A stretch of DNA of 64,000 nucleotides from Acholoe squamosa (Eukaryota > Annelida > Polychaeta > Phyllodocida > Polynoidae), in assembly GCA_949317995.1 (NCBI GenBank), contig OX439047.1, forward strand, positions 35,192,950 to 35,256,949, read 5' to 3'. Under the pieces are notes generated by a model. It was not told where the DNA came from and did not search any database. It was given only the letters and a program-made list of their open reading frames with translations. Both the position numbers and the translations under genes were made by a program. Positions 24,548 to 37,686 of the stretch are shown one piece after another; the first letter of the stretch is position 1; each line of letters starts with the position of its first letter.

Positions 24548-25328
24548 TCAGGATACCGGTACCCTACATGGACAGCTCATAGAACGTACAAATCCGCCTT
24601 AATCCTATGAAGAAATGGACTATGGACACATTCAGTATTCTATACTTATGGACATGCAATTCAATACAACAGGTGCTGTCGTAGACTAAAGCCCAATGTG
24701 GGATGTGTGGTGGACCCATAGGGTCTGAACAAGGAAGTCTGGCAGCCACACAGGTGGACCATATGAGTCTGAATGCAGGAGAAGTATAGGTTCATTGTAG
24801 GCAGCACGAGGCACCCTGCATACCTCTAGCCACACCCCCATCCTTGCTCGTATCAGCCAGGTCTATCGTCAAGGGCCCAAATTACCTCCAAGTAACATAA
24901 ATTATCTGTCTGTCCCCCTGGCAATCCCTGACAATCCGTGACGTCCAATTTACCACCACCCTTTTGAATAGCATACAGGTTTATAAGTACAGACATGAAT
25001 AGCTATAGCCCCATTTTTCTTCTGCTCCCTTAGATTATCAAGTTGGACTGTTTAATGGATTAAACATACAGCTATACACTCAAGTCTAGACCTTCGAGTT
25101 GAGTCAAGGGCCTCTCTATATCTTAGAGGTGCCCTGAGGGATTAGTCGCTTGAAGATGAAAGGGAGCAGCTCATATCATAGTAACTAACTTGTTAGACAA
25201 CCCTCCCTAGTCTCCATGAACTGCTCACCCATACAGCACTGAGCTAAGGGAGCTGCTCATCTCAGCACCGGAAACATACTGTCAGCTTAACCCTGCAAGG
25301 ATAACCTTATGCATCCGGACTCATAGCC

Positions 25329-25407
25329 CTTAGTCGACTTGATGCAGAAATGCAGTGCTGGCAATTAAAACTCTCCAGCACTGCATAAGGGCACCATGGC
25401 GACTAAG
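25329..25407. repeat. Imperfect inverted repeat around TGCAGTGCTGG
   Basis: Outer arms CTTAGTCG (25329) and CGACTAAG (25400-25407). Inner arms TGCAGTGCTGG (25351-25361) and its exact complement (25375-25385). The same inner arm, TGCAGTGCTGG, occurs in the TTAA-flanked MITE at 52552-52733, so the two may be related. Confidence 0.7.
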
Positions 25408-27242
25408 AAGGATACATTTTAATCCTGTAAATACATTGCGAGTGGCTATAATGTTTCAATGTGCTATGTGGCCACCAAAGGGCAAAGAGTGGATACAGCC
25501 CCAGCCAGACTCTGCTAAGGCAATAAGTTATACTCATAGTTAGAGGTTAATAGACTGACCCCCTCTACCACACTACCCCTGTGGGAAGCTCCACAGCCAC
25601 GCCAAACTAAATTTCCAACTTAAATCCTGCCTGAGTCACTATGATCGACTTACAGGGGAGCCCAAAGTAAATATACCGCTCCAGGCTAGAAATAGACATT
25701 GACTTGATTATATGCTACTCGCGGGTTTGACCTTGGCATATGGCCGTATTCGTTGGCACATGATTGGGGGCAGCATCGAGTTGTGATGGATCATATTCTT
25801 TGATTTCTTTTTAGATGCTCATACGTATTCACACATGAAGTGAGGGTGTGATTAAGTTTGAATACATACCAGGGTATTGGATAAGTTTCCATTTCAGACA
25901 CCAATTTTAGTCTATTGGAAAAAAATCCATACGTCACAGTAATATGCATATTTTACAACTTTAGAACTCGAATTGTGAAGCCCATGAAGTATCGCCAACA
26001 GTGAGGGTTAGACATTAAGCCCTTGAAGTTGTAGGCGAGTTTCTTTATGCCCCCGGTCATGGAAAAGCCTACTATATGCCTATTGAAGTGGGGGTTCCTT
26101 AGCAACATCAGGCATTGACCCAATCACACTGAAACTTATAAAATGTATAGGCCTTCTCCAACCTGACTTAACTACCACCCACATTGCCTGTTCCTCCAGT
26201 ACCATCTCCTAATTCACTCCTCAATCCTGTACCATCCATAAGGGGAGGGTGTTTTAGGGACTTGTGTGCCGATTAATTCCTGTCGACCTAGGACGTTCAT
26301 TGGCTTTAATAAGCGGTGGTAAATTGGGCGCGGCCCAGAGTCTTTAGCCGTCTCCAGGTCTTCTCCAGACCCTCTGTCTCCAGTGTGCGGAGGTGTGTGA
26401 GGATGTGCAGGAGGAGAACAGGCTGTCTCCAGGCCCTTGGTGTTTCCAGCAGAGGATTACACAATCATAGTCCAGTAATGCTATCATGTTGCCAGAAAGA
26501 ATTTTTCGGTTTTAATGTAGGTAGAATCTTATCTAGTTGACAAATAGTTTCAAGAAAATCATTAAAATATGCCTTAATGTAAAGAAGCCTTTTTTTAATT
26601 TGTGGAAACCAGTTCTTCCTTTAAAATAGTGTCCTCTTCATATTCCCATCTTTTTATCTTTCTTTTTTTTCTTGTGAGGGAGGGGGGGCTATATTGAGCT
26701 TTTGAAGTCATAGGCATTTTGTGACTACAGTATCTATAGAGAATCCTGAAATACGTCAGACTTCTTATCATAGGGGACATTATCGGCCGTCACTCTCACT
26801 TCCCTGGGCAGTCAGCATCGCCGCCAAAGCCTACCAGTCGGCTATATCCTATAGGTGATAAGGTATTTGACAACAGTGATAGAGGCTTTGTCTTCTTGAC
26901 ACATTTTGTAATTGGTCAATTATATAGCTGTAAACTGCAATGATACCATATCAATGCTGTCATGAGTCATTTCTGTAGTCAACAGTCAGTTATGATGAGC
27001 AGAATAATGTGCCAACACCTCATGGACTAAGTTTATTGGGATTCGCTGCAGAGGTCGATGCGAGCCTACTGACATGTTAATCGTCTCCTGGGTTAAAGAA
27101 GGCCGGATTAGCGTTAGGATTAATGAGATGGCGGCCAGGACCACCCTGGACTTAGATTAAAACGCTGCATGATGGATGCCCCGTTTAATATAAAGCGCCA
27201 CCAAATTCCAGTAGGCCCAGGTGCTCTCAGGAGGTATGCATA

Positions 27243-27274
27243 TGTGTGTGTGTGTGTGTGTGTGGGGGGGGGGG
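27243..27274. repeat. TG microsatellite followed by an 11-base G run
   Basis: About ten TG units run into eleven G bases. Confidence 0.95.
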
Positions 27275-27834
27275 TTGTCACGCCACCAGGGCATTGGGAA
27301 AGATCGTGATAATACTCTTTTTTAGACTACCATTACTAATTAAACCAGCCTAAGAATACAAATTGTCTCTCATGACAAAAAATAGTAGCTTTTATTAATC
27401 ATGTAACTGTAGGAATGTTGTTTTAGATTTTTCAATTAGAAATATGATAATTGGATGTTTTGAAGGGTGTGGCTTTAATTGAGTGTTATCCATCCATCAT
27501 AATTATTATGGTAGGGGGCGTATTAGCTGGTGATCAATAGTTAGGCGAGATGAAGTGTACAAAATAAGACTATTTTAGAGTGGGATGATGCATTTTTGCC
27601 TATAAGAGACAGATCTATACTTCAGTGGTGACTTAAGTTTTGGTACATGGGTTATCATAGCATAACATCACAAAATTCAACACCACTAAAATCTTATTCT
27701 ATAGCTTGATTTCACTAACTGAATTCAAAGTAGATTTGATGCTGTTCAATATCCCTATGAAAATTCGGTTGTATTTCTATTCAAATGTTGGAATTGAAAC
27801 GCAACCAAAATGGAAAGTGCTTTCTCAAAAATGT

Positions 27835-27972
27835 CAGAGATGTCACTAAACATTCACTAAAAATTAGGAAATCATCCCAATTTTCTTTATCTCCCAACGG
27901 GAACTTCCTCTAGAAATCATTCTTAGCCAGAAACTCGGAATTTCGAAGTAGTTAAGAAATATGGCATCTCTG
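27835..27972. mobile_element. CAGAGATGYCA MITE, copy 1
   Basis: Left end CAGAGATGTCACT and right end inverted CAGAGATGCCAT. The word aatgt occurs at both sides, offset by one base. Length (138 bp) and ends match the copy at 31684-31825, although the interior is diverged. Confidence 0.6.
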
Positions 27973-29674
27973 CAATGTGATAGGAGTCAATGATTGAAAC
28001 AGCAAATACCTGAATGTGTGGAAAGAGTAAGTAGTATACAAAGTGACATTTGCCTCAGTCAGTGGTATGTAGTATAGCAACGTAGCGGTTTGTGTCAGGA
28101 GCACACTGCCTGCAATCGACGAGTAAAATCAACATTTACAATACCAGCTTTGATCGCTCTTCTATTCATAGCTGGTATTACATTAGGATAATTGGTAGTA
28201 GGTTAGATCACAGTAGCCCAAATAGCCAGGTATAGATGATTGACGAATGATCCCGTGTCTGGTCCTCATTAGGTTAGATACTGTAGCATTAGGCAACACA
28301 GGTAACCCAAACCGTAAGGTGTTTGCATTATCTGAGATCTGGGAACCTTAAGAAACCTACCTTACTTTCCCAGTGTAGACGGCTGATGATTTTGTTTCTA
28401 GCTGACATCTAAGATGACCCATATGGGGAATACTACGTTAGGGGTGAAGAAACTAGACGTTGGGTACAGGATCTGCTTTCATACAATAATAATCATGCAT
28501 GATAATACGTCCATAAAGAGAGGTTTTGGGTATCCTGTTAAAGAAAATGTCCTAAAATCTACAGGACTTCCATTATTCCCCTGACAACAGCTATTCAATG
28601 AGGCATTACAACCGGAAGTCCTCTCCTGTGTGGTACGCTGGTACTTCGCCGATACCAGTCTGACCTTACTGCTGGTTACCTGGTATCCGGCGTGTTGTAG
28701 GCTTCGCTAATGACCCTGTTGACCTTTGCTGGGTTTGGGTCCTGTCATGTGATCAGCAGGGAAGGAGGGGGTGGGGTATGGGGGGGAGGGGTATTGTGAT
28801 GTGGTAGTGACAGGAGCATATATCAACAGTATGGAACATTAAACTCCCATCAGACTGACCACTGCCTCAAGTTCCTCCAGCCTCTCTCTCTGCACCTGCT
28901 CATGCCTACACTACCGGGATGAGTGCCTTTATTGAGACTGCCCTACACAACTAGCAGTGGGACTGGCTGACTCGTGGTATGGGTGTGACTACAGCATCCA
29001 AATTGCAGAAAAAATTATCAACTGATCTCTTTAAATTGTGTTTTGCTGCCCACATTATACCTAGCCAGCCACCACTAGAACCATCTATTTTCTCCATCCA
29101 CAACTCTACTACATCCTAATTCTTCCTGTCATGGGGCTACCTAGCACCAAAGTGAGCGAGTGTTGGTGGATATTGCACATAACAAGACATCTAGTCTTAC
29201 CAAAATGGAAAGTTTCACTCATTTTGTGTCCTTATCTGGGGAGGCCTCTTTCTCTGAGGCACCTTGAATATTAACTTTATATGAGTAGTGGTACACTGCT
29301 GGCCCATTGCTCTTTGGTGCATCAAAGTCAGTGTCTTGCTGTCACTTGCCTAACGACAACTCAGAACCTTGGCCTCTTTTTTATATTCACACATTAATAT
29401 GAAAAGGTGTCCTTGCAGCACAGAGCAAGCAGTATACCCATCTGAATACACAATTAAGCTGTCTATTGTACTTGGAAAGCCATCGTCAGCAGTATGAGAA
29501 ATATTTTCAAAACAAAGATATGAATTTCTGCTCACACTGCATCTTCAGAAGATCCTTTTTCGAATTTCACTTAGGCCCTTTTGAAATATTCGTAATAGAC
29601 CTTCGGAAACAGCATGCGCATTGGGCCCCGATACATGACAGCATTTCTACTGCTTGTTTTCCAGTTCACTTACC
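27973..29674. other. No gene recognised
   Basis: Unremarkable AT-rich sequence, with a G-rich stretch near 28765-28790. Confidence 0.5.
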
Positions 29675-29685
29675 ATATATATATA

Positions 29686-29777
<92 letters not shown>
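29675..29777. repeat. TA microsatellite, about 100 bp
   Basis: Nearly pure TA repeat with one interruption. It generates long Tyr-Ile frames that are not genes. Confidence 0.97.
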
Positions 29778-29779
<2 letters not shown>

Positions 29780-30455
29780 CTGGTAAGGCTGAAGGGCCTC
29801 AGCTGTGTAATGCATTATGTGCCCATAGGTAGAGATAATGTCAGCTAATGTAATGTTTCAGAGCCTATACGTGACATAAAAATACTTAATATAACACGAC
29901 CAGGTCCCATTGGGAACACCACTGGGTTTATGTATATGTCTGGGACCTGCATGCAATGAATACTGGAGGCAGGTGTGTGATTTCCAGTCCAATCACTGCA
30001 GTCTGTTTATAATTTTGCCTTGAATATGCTTGGTCTGAAGCATGGTGGTAATTATTTCAGTATTTTAAATCATGTCCCCAGTATCATGGCTCTACTCACT
30101 GCCCAATGTATACACCACGTTGAAATTGAGTACTTTCTGGACATTGTCCTTTCATTTAATGAAAAGTCTCACTTTTGCTTTTACACATGGTTTTATGCAT
30201 TTAAAGCATCATGCCACAGCGTCTCACTTATCGACAACATGCACAATGTTCTAGACCTTATACATTACACATTACCTTCCATATAATATTAGATAAGCTC
30301 CATCGCTGCAGGAAGGGTCCTATTCAGAATACAATCATAGCATGAATAGAGCATTCCCCGCCCATTGATCCCTTCTCTCTACACCTTACTAAGATGATGC
30401 TAGAAGGTTGGCCAGACGAAGATAAACACCATCAGGATAAAGGGACGGGCATTAA
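29778..30455. other. No gene recognised
   Basis: The 88-codon frame at 30020-30286 has no recognisable feature and overlaps another frame. Treated as chance. Confidence 0.5.
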
Positions 30456-30817
30456 CCCTTTAAAGACAGCACGGTTTGATGATGCCTCAAAACTAATATC
30501 AGTCATAAGGCAATAATGCAGTGCTACTTGCTAGCATTTCATTAAAACATTGTAATTGTATCAATTCAGTAGACTCTTCTTGATGCATGAATGCGGCCAA
30601 AATGGATCTCCTCGCTAGGCCTGCATTCATGCATCATGAAAACTAAAGCACTATTTAGAAACGGGATATTTTACACTGACCAATGAGAGAGCTTGACTTG
30701 GGGTTGTCTATATGCCGTATTCACCGGGACCATAAATGCATCAAGTTTCTAAGACGGATAGACACCGGAGGTGGTGTTCGTATGGTTAGAAAGACCCCAT
30801 ACGTGGTCCTTAAAGGG
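30456..30817. mobile_element. piggyBac-like MITE with TTAA duplication, 362 bp
   Basis: TTAA (30452-30455) precedes CCCTTTAAAGACAGCACG. At the other end the inverted CCCTTTAAGGACCACG abuts TTAA (30818-30821). Insertion at TTAA with CCCTT-type ends is the piggyBac signature. An internal hairpin, GATGCATGAATGC and its complement (about 30581-30637), lies near the middle. There is no coding capacity. A similar single end, TTAACCCTTTAGGCGC, occurs at 57831 without a visible partner. Confidence 0.7.
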
Positions 30818-30821
30818 TTAA

Positions 30822-31683
30822 CGTAAAAGCTGCTGCTGCTGTTGCTGTCATCAGACAGGTATTACTGCCTGTTTTGTCTAAAGGTTATATCTTACATGGA
30901 CAGACTGTGTCTTATCTTTAAGATTCATTCTGCCTGCCTCCCCCATGTTTTGTACAGATCTAAGGGAATCTATTAGGACTGGGCTACTTACATTACAACG
31001 GATTAATCTGCGCTTTACTTATTGTACAATATCGAATATATCTCTATCATAGACGGTTATGCCTTCCACCCCTACGATTTACATGATTATATTTAAAATT
31101 TTACATTCTTCACAGACTATACGTTATTTACTTGGATTATTCCTAAGGGTATCCACACCGCTCACATTTCCGTCACTACGAATCTCTCTCTATTTCTATG
31201 AGGCATCATGGCATGTGACAAAATACCCCATAGGCATTTCTAATAGAATACCCCCCCCCCCCGCTCTCACACTCCCTGCTAGCTCTCCCACCTAGCTAGT
31301 TCCTTCCTAGCCCGAGTACCCATGGGAGGTTGCTTTAATTACCAAAAGTTTCTTAGATTATTAGTTTACACTAACAGAGGTGTGGCCTCTTTCAGTTGGC
31401 TAACAAGTGGAGGTGAAAGATGGAAAATTACTCATTCACATCATCAGCTCTTAATCTATTTGTCAGCCTTTACTATCAAATTTTGTGATATCATTAAGAT
31501 TGGCAAGATGTTGATTTGCAACCAGAAACTACATGGCCTTACTAAATTAAGAAGTAGGGATTCTTATGATGGGATACTCGAAGACTAGTAGTGAGTGAAA
31601 TGTAAATATTCACATTGTGGATAATTCCTTTTTTCAACACTACTTAAGATCTGAAAATTACCTCCGGGTTAACAAAATTATAT
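30822..31683. other. No gene recognised
   Basis: AT-rich with a 12-base C run (31251-31262). The 88-codon frame at 31322-31588 shows no domain. Confidence 0.5.
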
Positions 31684-31825
31684 CAGAGATGCCACTCACT
31701 GGCCGACAAAAACCAGGAAAACTGGACTTTGGATTCATTTTCCCAGGAATTTAACATGATTTAATACAGAAATATTGGAATCAAAACCAGGAATTCCTGG
31801 TATACCAGGAAAAGTGGCATCTCTG
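31684..31825. mobile_element. CAGAGATGYCA MITE, copy 2
   Basis: CAGAGATGCCACT at both ends in inverted orientation. An exact 6-bp duplication ttatat flanks it (31678-31683 and 31826-31831). 142 bp, non-coding. Confidence 0.75.
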
Positions 31826-34758
31826 TTATATAGATATCTAACCTGCCTGGTCAAACAAGATACTGGGAAAAAAATATAAAAAGGAGACCTGCATACATGT
31901 ATATTGTCCCTATTTTTGTGCACCAACACAAGTGTATTGGTATAAAAGTTATACCGAGCGATATATTTTGATGCTGCCATTGTCCTTCCCGAGGAACCTG
32001 AATTGGACAGTGCTACTCTCTGAGCTAAACAGCCTCAACCAATCTCCACCAGGTGACAGCACTGCAACTCTGTTAGTTTTGGTCAGGCTGAGCGGAACTC
32101 CAACAGTAAGGCAATTGTTCATCAGCTGTCACTTCCGGTCCGTGACGTTATGGCAGGTCACGTCAAAACAGTACGACAAAATAGTGGAGTGGTCCTAGGT
32201 TAACCTGCAGTCACTTTGACCACTAATCGAATTGGTCTACTCTACTCTGAAGTAATCTTCAGATTGTGATTCCTGTTTCGGGTTTACATTGCATTGGAAT
32301 TTGATTCCAAACCACAGTCGTTTAGTTAGCTCGAGTACCACATGAGATTTGGCAGAGGATTGGGGGAAACAACAGGAAAACCATGGTAGTTTTGGTGTGG
32401 TTATTCTGTCCTGCTTGGAACTTGACTTATTGGTCCACAGTAAATACAAAAGAACCTACATGCCCCGACCGACAACCAACCAACAAAGGGTATTTACGAG
32501 GCTCACACGTCCGGGGCAATCACTCAACCTGTATACCCGCGGCGTTGCTTTTCTTTCTCTTTATTTATTTGATCGCCAAATGGCAGACTGAGCGTTGTAT
32601 GCTTGAACAAGAAAGGTCATCTTACATTTGGATGGTGTGAGATTAGCAGTGGGAATATCCGACAGATGTACACTCTTCCCTGCAGCGAGCAAATTTATAT
32701 TGTATCCTGTTTTAGGAAGTTTTCTCTTCTTTTTATTTTCGCTTTGTCATTTTGTTATACAGTTACATTATTTGTAGGTTTCTATGAACATCCTCCTGAT
32801 GCCGTCTGCAGCTACATTCCTGCATTTACATTGGCGAGGGTCCATTCCGACCTGGGAGGCTTAACGTTGAACCATTGACACCTTAGATATTGGGGAGAAT
32901 TACCTGAAGGGTGAGACCCTTCAGCTTAAGGTCTACGCCCTCCAAGATTCAATCCTCCAGGAGGGTCTTAACCTTGCCATGTCTGGCCCCTGCTAGAGCA
33001 CAGTGCACACCTGCGAGGTACTGTAGAGGATAAGCTAACTTTTCTAGTAGGATCTTATAGGCCCTTAAGTCTCAACTCCCCTGTGAGACAATCACTGTAA
33101 CTGACCACCCTAGTTAGGTTGCTACCTTGTCTTTATATGGAAGGGTAACATCGCTACAAGATATGGCCAATACTGAGGTGAGGTGAACACCTACAAACAA
33201 TGCGCTTTGTTGATATTCGGCGATACATATTCAAGGCTATAGCAATGCGCCAGGGGACTCAAGCTTTTGGTAAAGGGTGCATGTGACCCCAACCCCTTTC
33301 CAAATCATTGAATTAACTTTACCAGGGGCCCACAAGACGGCGGTACCATCAGTCACCTAGCGGCGGATATGTGTGGTGTGGTGGTCGGGGCAGGAGAGGT
33401 CAAGGGAGTGAAATGGGGCCCCACATCCTCCATTTTGGTGCTCTATACAAAACGATCCAATTTCCTCTTTCCTGCAACCAATGGCCGGTCTACAGTCTGG
33501 ATAAGGTGAGTCACTTCCGGATCCGGTGAGCGCACCAACCTATCCTAATTAACCCACACAGAGGGAATAGTTGGATTTTGGAACCTTCAACTTGGCTTTT
33601 TTACCATACACAATAGAGAGGTAATGGCAAGACAGTGTGGGGGTATTAGAGACTAACTTGGAGAGGAAATCAGGGTGTGGAAGGGAGTGTTCTTGGAAGT
33701 ATTTTGAGGCAGAGCTAATGGGAATCATGTCATCTGATATGGGGATTGTCGGAAAGAGGATCGTGGTGGATAGATGTTTTCGTAGTCGTTTTGGCACTGG
33801 GCAGATGCTTGGTAATCGTTTTTTTCTAGGTATTTTATCCCATAAATTGTAGTTCAATGCATTTTCCAGGCAAGCAAGGCTAAGAGTACCATACTTGCTC
33901 ATCCAATATTGCATTTTATAGGGATAATGCTACGAAACTACATGTGCCAATTTGAAACGGGATTCACACATGCAAGGCTGAGGAAACATGATTTTGGCTT
34001 ACACATTTTTTTAAATGAATGTAAGGCTTTGAAAACGATGGATTCTATACCAAGGAGTAAATATTGAATACCAGAAGCCAATGGTTTTCCCGACCAGTAA
34101 TGTGAATTTATAAGGGTGTTAAATAATAGCTACCGATATGTACACAGTGATACAAGCAAGAGGCTTGATGGGTTAAGAATGTATGAGGTTGGTTGGTGGG
34201 TGGGTAGGCAGGGCCTGGAGGAACAAAATGGAGATAGGTCATGTTAGAGCTATATGTATGGCTCGGATAGTGCTGGAAAAACTGGAAGGGAGGGGGGGGG
34301 TTAGGGACTCCTCCAGGGGGTGAATCCGGGAGGTCCTACATCATCCATCTCTTATATTGACTGCTTCCTTAAGCTAAAGTCAAGGTTACCACCGGGCTTA
34401 TCAATCTTCACCCAGGGTCGCTGCTAGGAGACAAAGGCTGATTAATACTGAGGACCATCTCCCCCACAGCATGCTGTCCTCCAGTGGTGTGCACTAATGT
34501 GGCGTTGTTCTGTCACCCTTTCGACCTGAACCCCTTTAATACTCCCTAAGCCACCAAATGAAGTTTCATCAAATTTAAGGGAAGCACCAATTGCAACACA
34601 GGCTTATGGTTGCAGGCACGACACTATCCTTCCTTAAATATATGCTACTAAATAGGGAATTTTCAACACAGCGAGAACGGCACTGAATTTTATGCTGCAA
34701 ATAATATCTGTGTCTTTATGTATTCTCCAGTACACCACCTGGCATCAAAGTACAAATT
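31826..34758. other. No gene recognised
   Basis: Includes a CTGAAGGGT-GAG-ACCCTTCAG hairpin near 32905-32926 and ETS-like CACTTCCGG words near 32128 and 33511. An AAGGTGAGT donor-like site near 33503 follows a short ATG frame, but that frame stops at once in the ATG phase. The 121-codon minus frame at 33549-33914 has no recognisable domain. Confidence 0.45.
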
Positions 34759-34956
34759 CAGGGTTCGCGCTAGCCACTCGCCAAATCGCCAATGGCGAAT
34801 CTCTACATATATATGCAGTAGAAGTAAACATTGTTTCAAGCTTCAAACAGCTATCACACTGAAAAATTCGGCTAATTGAGGTTAAATTTGGCTAATCCAA
34901 ATCCATAAAAATTCGCCAAATTGGCTAACAGAAAAAGTGCCCTGCCGCTAACCCTG
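34759..34956. mobile_element. hAT-like MITE, 198 bp
   Basis: Left end CAGGGTTCGCGCTAGCC and right end inverted CAGGGTTAGCGGCAGGGC. Subterminal CGCCAAAT...ATTTGGCGAA is also inverted. The flanking duplication is not clean (aaatt against aaaat). Confidence 0.6.
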
Positions 34957-35397
34957 AAAATCCTTCATTTTCAATAGAAACTACCTAATGCACATAAATA
35001 ATGTTATTGCCATATCCTTCTAAATCACTATAGAATTACTGTATATTACTGGCTTTGGAGGTACATAAACCAACAACATATGCCAAATGAAAACACAGTG
35101 AAACAAGCGTTCCAGCAAATCCGACGGAGGGCAATAATCAATGGTATTTAGAATATCATTTTAGCAAACTTCACTGGGGGCACACTGCACAACACAAATG
35201 AGATTTTTTTAGGATATCTTAATGGGCGGCGTGATGAACCCTGATCTATAATCATTGACAATTGCATGCAGTGAAATCAATGCTGAAGTATTTTTTTTTA
35301 TAATACATTGAAGCATGTGGTTTACTAATGCATGTACTGTATGCACCTCCAACACACTTTTACATATGACAAAGAGTGATAGAAAATGTGACCCTAC

Positions 35398-35452
35398 CTG
35401 GCCTTTGCGACAAAAGGATGTGACTCACCTGTAACAAAAGAAAGAGGACACA
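35398..35452 (-). promoter_or_regulatory. Candidate recursive splice site with possible 31-nt RS-exon (minus strand)
   Basis: Reading the minus strand, a tract with 17 pyrimidines in 20 (TGTGTCCTCTTTCTTTTGTT) leads to ACAG, followed immediately by GTGAGTCA. The AG is at 35430-35429 and the GT at 35428-35427. An acceptor fused to a consensus donor is the zero-length-exon layout of recursive splicing known in long fly and vertebrate introns. A second donor, CCAG/GTAGGG, lies 31 nt downstream (exon would be 35398-35428), as in vertebrate RS-exons. It is on the same strand as the exon at 43148-43315 and about 7.7 kb downstream of it. Alternatives are an ordinary 31-nt microexon or chance. Confidence 0.45.
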
Positions 35453-35798
35453 TAAGATAAATTGAAAAACATGCAACTTTGGTGCTTTACATAAATATAT
35501 GTACATAGTTTACAACGATACACCCCCCCCCCCTCTGCAATTGAATTGGGAACCACGCATGTCATTAAAACATTTTATAGTGCTGGGATATCATCTTATT
35601 ATTCGAATGTTGATCGGACACCATTAGCAATACACTCCGCCATATCCTCTACGGAAACACAATTCTTTTTCAGAAGCCTGAAAGGCCTTTCACCAGAAGA
35701 TGCTTTTGCATGCTCAAGTAACACCTACTTCAATGGGAGAGCAGAACATTTTCTCTTTAAGATTCCCTCATCACATTAAAGTACTTTCTCCTCCTATT

Positions 35799-36138
35799 CA
35801 GGGGCGTAGGAAAAGGGGGGGGCCAGGGGGGCCTGGGCCCCCCAACCAGAAAGGAGGTGGGGCCTGAGTATGTCTGGGCCCCCCCCCAAAAGATTTGCCA
35901 AGAGTTCATAATAAATTGAGCAAGAAGCTAGAACTTTGCATCTCAAATTAGATTGATATAGTAATGAGATAAAGAAAATGGGGGCCTGGGCATCAAATCA
36001 GATCTAAAATTCATAAAAAATTACTTTTCTACACAAATTTTGTTTAGGTATGTATAGGCGCTATTGTGCTCGAGCCGATGTTTTAATATGGTTGAGGTCG
36101 GGCCCCCCCCCAATGAAGATTTGCTTCCTACGCCTCTG
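35799..36138. mobile_element. hAT-like MITE with CAGGGGCGTAGGAA ends, copy 2
   Basis: Same family as 22155-22501. Left CAGGGGCGTAGGAA, right inverted CAGAGGCGTAGGAA. A 5-bp direct repeat ctatt flanks it (35794-35798 and 36139-36143). Similarity to copy 1 covers the whole length, apart from differences in the length of the G/C runs. Confidence 0.85.
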
Positions 36139-36143
36139 CTATT

Positions 36144-37425
36144 CTAGATTTGGTTTCAGATGTTGAAAGAAACACAGTCCTAAAATAGTGAGATGAAAGC
36201 TGGGGTAGTCTGTGAACAATAAGACAAAGGATGTGCCATCCTACTCCTGGAGGAGGGCTTAGATTTCCTCCATGGCCCTCAATCTGTTGGATCGCCTGTT
36301 AAGCTGCACAAGTCCAACCTGTGAGCGTTTGTACAGAAAAATGACCAGAGATTACACAACCAAAAGGATGTGAATCCAATAAAGAAGCAAATTCTAGGAG
36401 GTAACCTGGCTCATGAAGCCAGTCACTTGATCCTGTGTTGATTAAACTCTTATTACACATTCACTTGGGTACGAGAGGGTAGTATATAAAGATGACTCCA
36501 ATAATTCTATACTCCCGAACTTCTTTTCATCAGTAATACCCCATATCAGATTTAGTATGTCATTATGTAGTTTCCTATATGTTGAGAGTTTCCTTAGTGT
36601 ATTTGTTTTACTGACCTAAGGACATTTTCTTCTTCTACCGTGGTATGATGAAGCCTGTTGCTAATGAGGGAGTCTAGGGACGCTACGGTGCTTAGGGTAG
36701 AATGTTAGATGCAGAAAGGATGGCTCTAAGAAACACAGAAGAGAACAAATAGCTCTATTCTGTGAGTAGCCAGTCTTATCTCCTCCCCACACTGCATGCC
36801 TACCCCTAGATACTCATCTACAGACGCGGCTCACTGCGCATGCCTCGGCGCATGCTCCCTGCCCTCCTTCCTCTCAGGAGGCCTTGCGTCAGCGTCTACT
36901 CTTTTTGTCTCTACATCAAGTCGCATTCACCAGGCCTTATACTAGTTACAGCTAGTCCAGATGATGCCTTCTTTTTCTTTGATTAATCTGATTCTATTAG
37001 AGACATTACTATGCATCTATTTGTGTTTTTTGCCGACTGTCTGAGTGATATGGTACAGATGCAGGACAGATTGGACGAAGGAGGCGAGCGCCTTGGAAAT
37101 AGAAAGCAGAAATAGCAACTAAAGTGAAAGAAGGGACAAGGAACAATCCTGGGAAGGATATCAAGTGATGGGGATTCTAATGGAATCAGCGACAAGGCAG
37201 AAAATACTGAAGATGAAAAAAAAGGCATGACAGAAAGAATTGGAGGCGGGCCTAAGTGGAGGAAAGACCAAAATGCACCGTCTTTAAACCTGACTAGCAT
37301 ACGAGTTTTTCATGGGACAAGGGTGAGTAGATTATGTATGTGACTGGTATAGGGATGAAAGATTTGTCTTTTGAGACAGCTTATTTATTGTAAGACGAAC
37401 GACTGTATGTCTCTGGGTTGGTACT
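36144..37425. other. No gene recognised
   Basis: The 105-codon minus-strand frame at 36983-37300 lies in a purine-rich plus-strand stretch and is probably compositional. Confidence 0.45.
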
Positions 37426-37680
37426 CAGGAATGAAAGTGACCGAGTACAAAAGTCTCTGAAACCAGGGAAAATCGTGATGAGTGAGTGAGTAATAGATGT
37501 TTAACGCCATTTCGACAGCTAAGGTTATATTCATGGCGAGAACTACATTATACAAATTCACAGAGGAATGTGTTGGTGCCCGCGCATATGTGCACCACAT
37601 CCTGAGGGGATAGGAAAGAAGAGAAATAGACCCTTTTAAGTGGGCTAGGGAGGCCCGGAAAATCGTGATGACTTCCATCT
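37426..37680. mobile_element. CAGGGATGAAAG-type MITE interrupted by a SINE
   Basis: The left part, caggaatgaaagtgaccgag, and the right part, gatgacttccatct, resemble the ends of the elements at 40159-40942 and 42052-42198. The copy is split by the SINE at 37482-37656. Removing the SINE and one target copy leaves a MITE of roughly 70 bp. The right border is approximate. Confidence 0.5.
37482..37656 (-). mobile_element. SINE-like retroposon, copy A (CTCA-tailed)
   Basis: A perfect 15-bp target duplication, ggaaaatcgtgatga, flanks it (37467-37481 and 37657-37671). Read on the minus strand it starts GGGCCTCCCTAGCCCACTT and ends GGCGTTAAACATCTATTACT plus a CTCA-type tail. The duplication and the 3' simple repeat identify retroposition. 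The same head and tail recur at 47709-47890. A clear tRNA-type A/B box was not recognised, so the origin of the head is unknown. Confidence 0.8.
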
Positions 37681-37686
37681 CAGGGT

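Larger units (their letters stand above)
24548..27834. other. No gene recognised
   Basis: Contains an inverted repeat (25329-25407), two GAGCWGCTC copies (25164, 25250), an X-box-like GTTCCTTAGCAAC (26094-26106), a CTCCAG-rich stretch (26350-26450) and a TG microsatellite. No credible coding frame. Confidence 0.5.

Noticed and set aside
29466..29848. Tyr-Ile repeat frames
   Set aside because: Produced by the TA microsatellite.
33340..33515. Possible promoter and first exon (CCATTTTGG word, ATGGCCGG, then AAG/GTGAGT)
   Set aside because: The ATG frame stops after six codons, before the donor, and no downstream exon was found.
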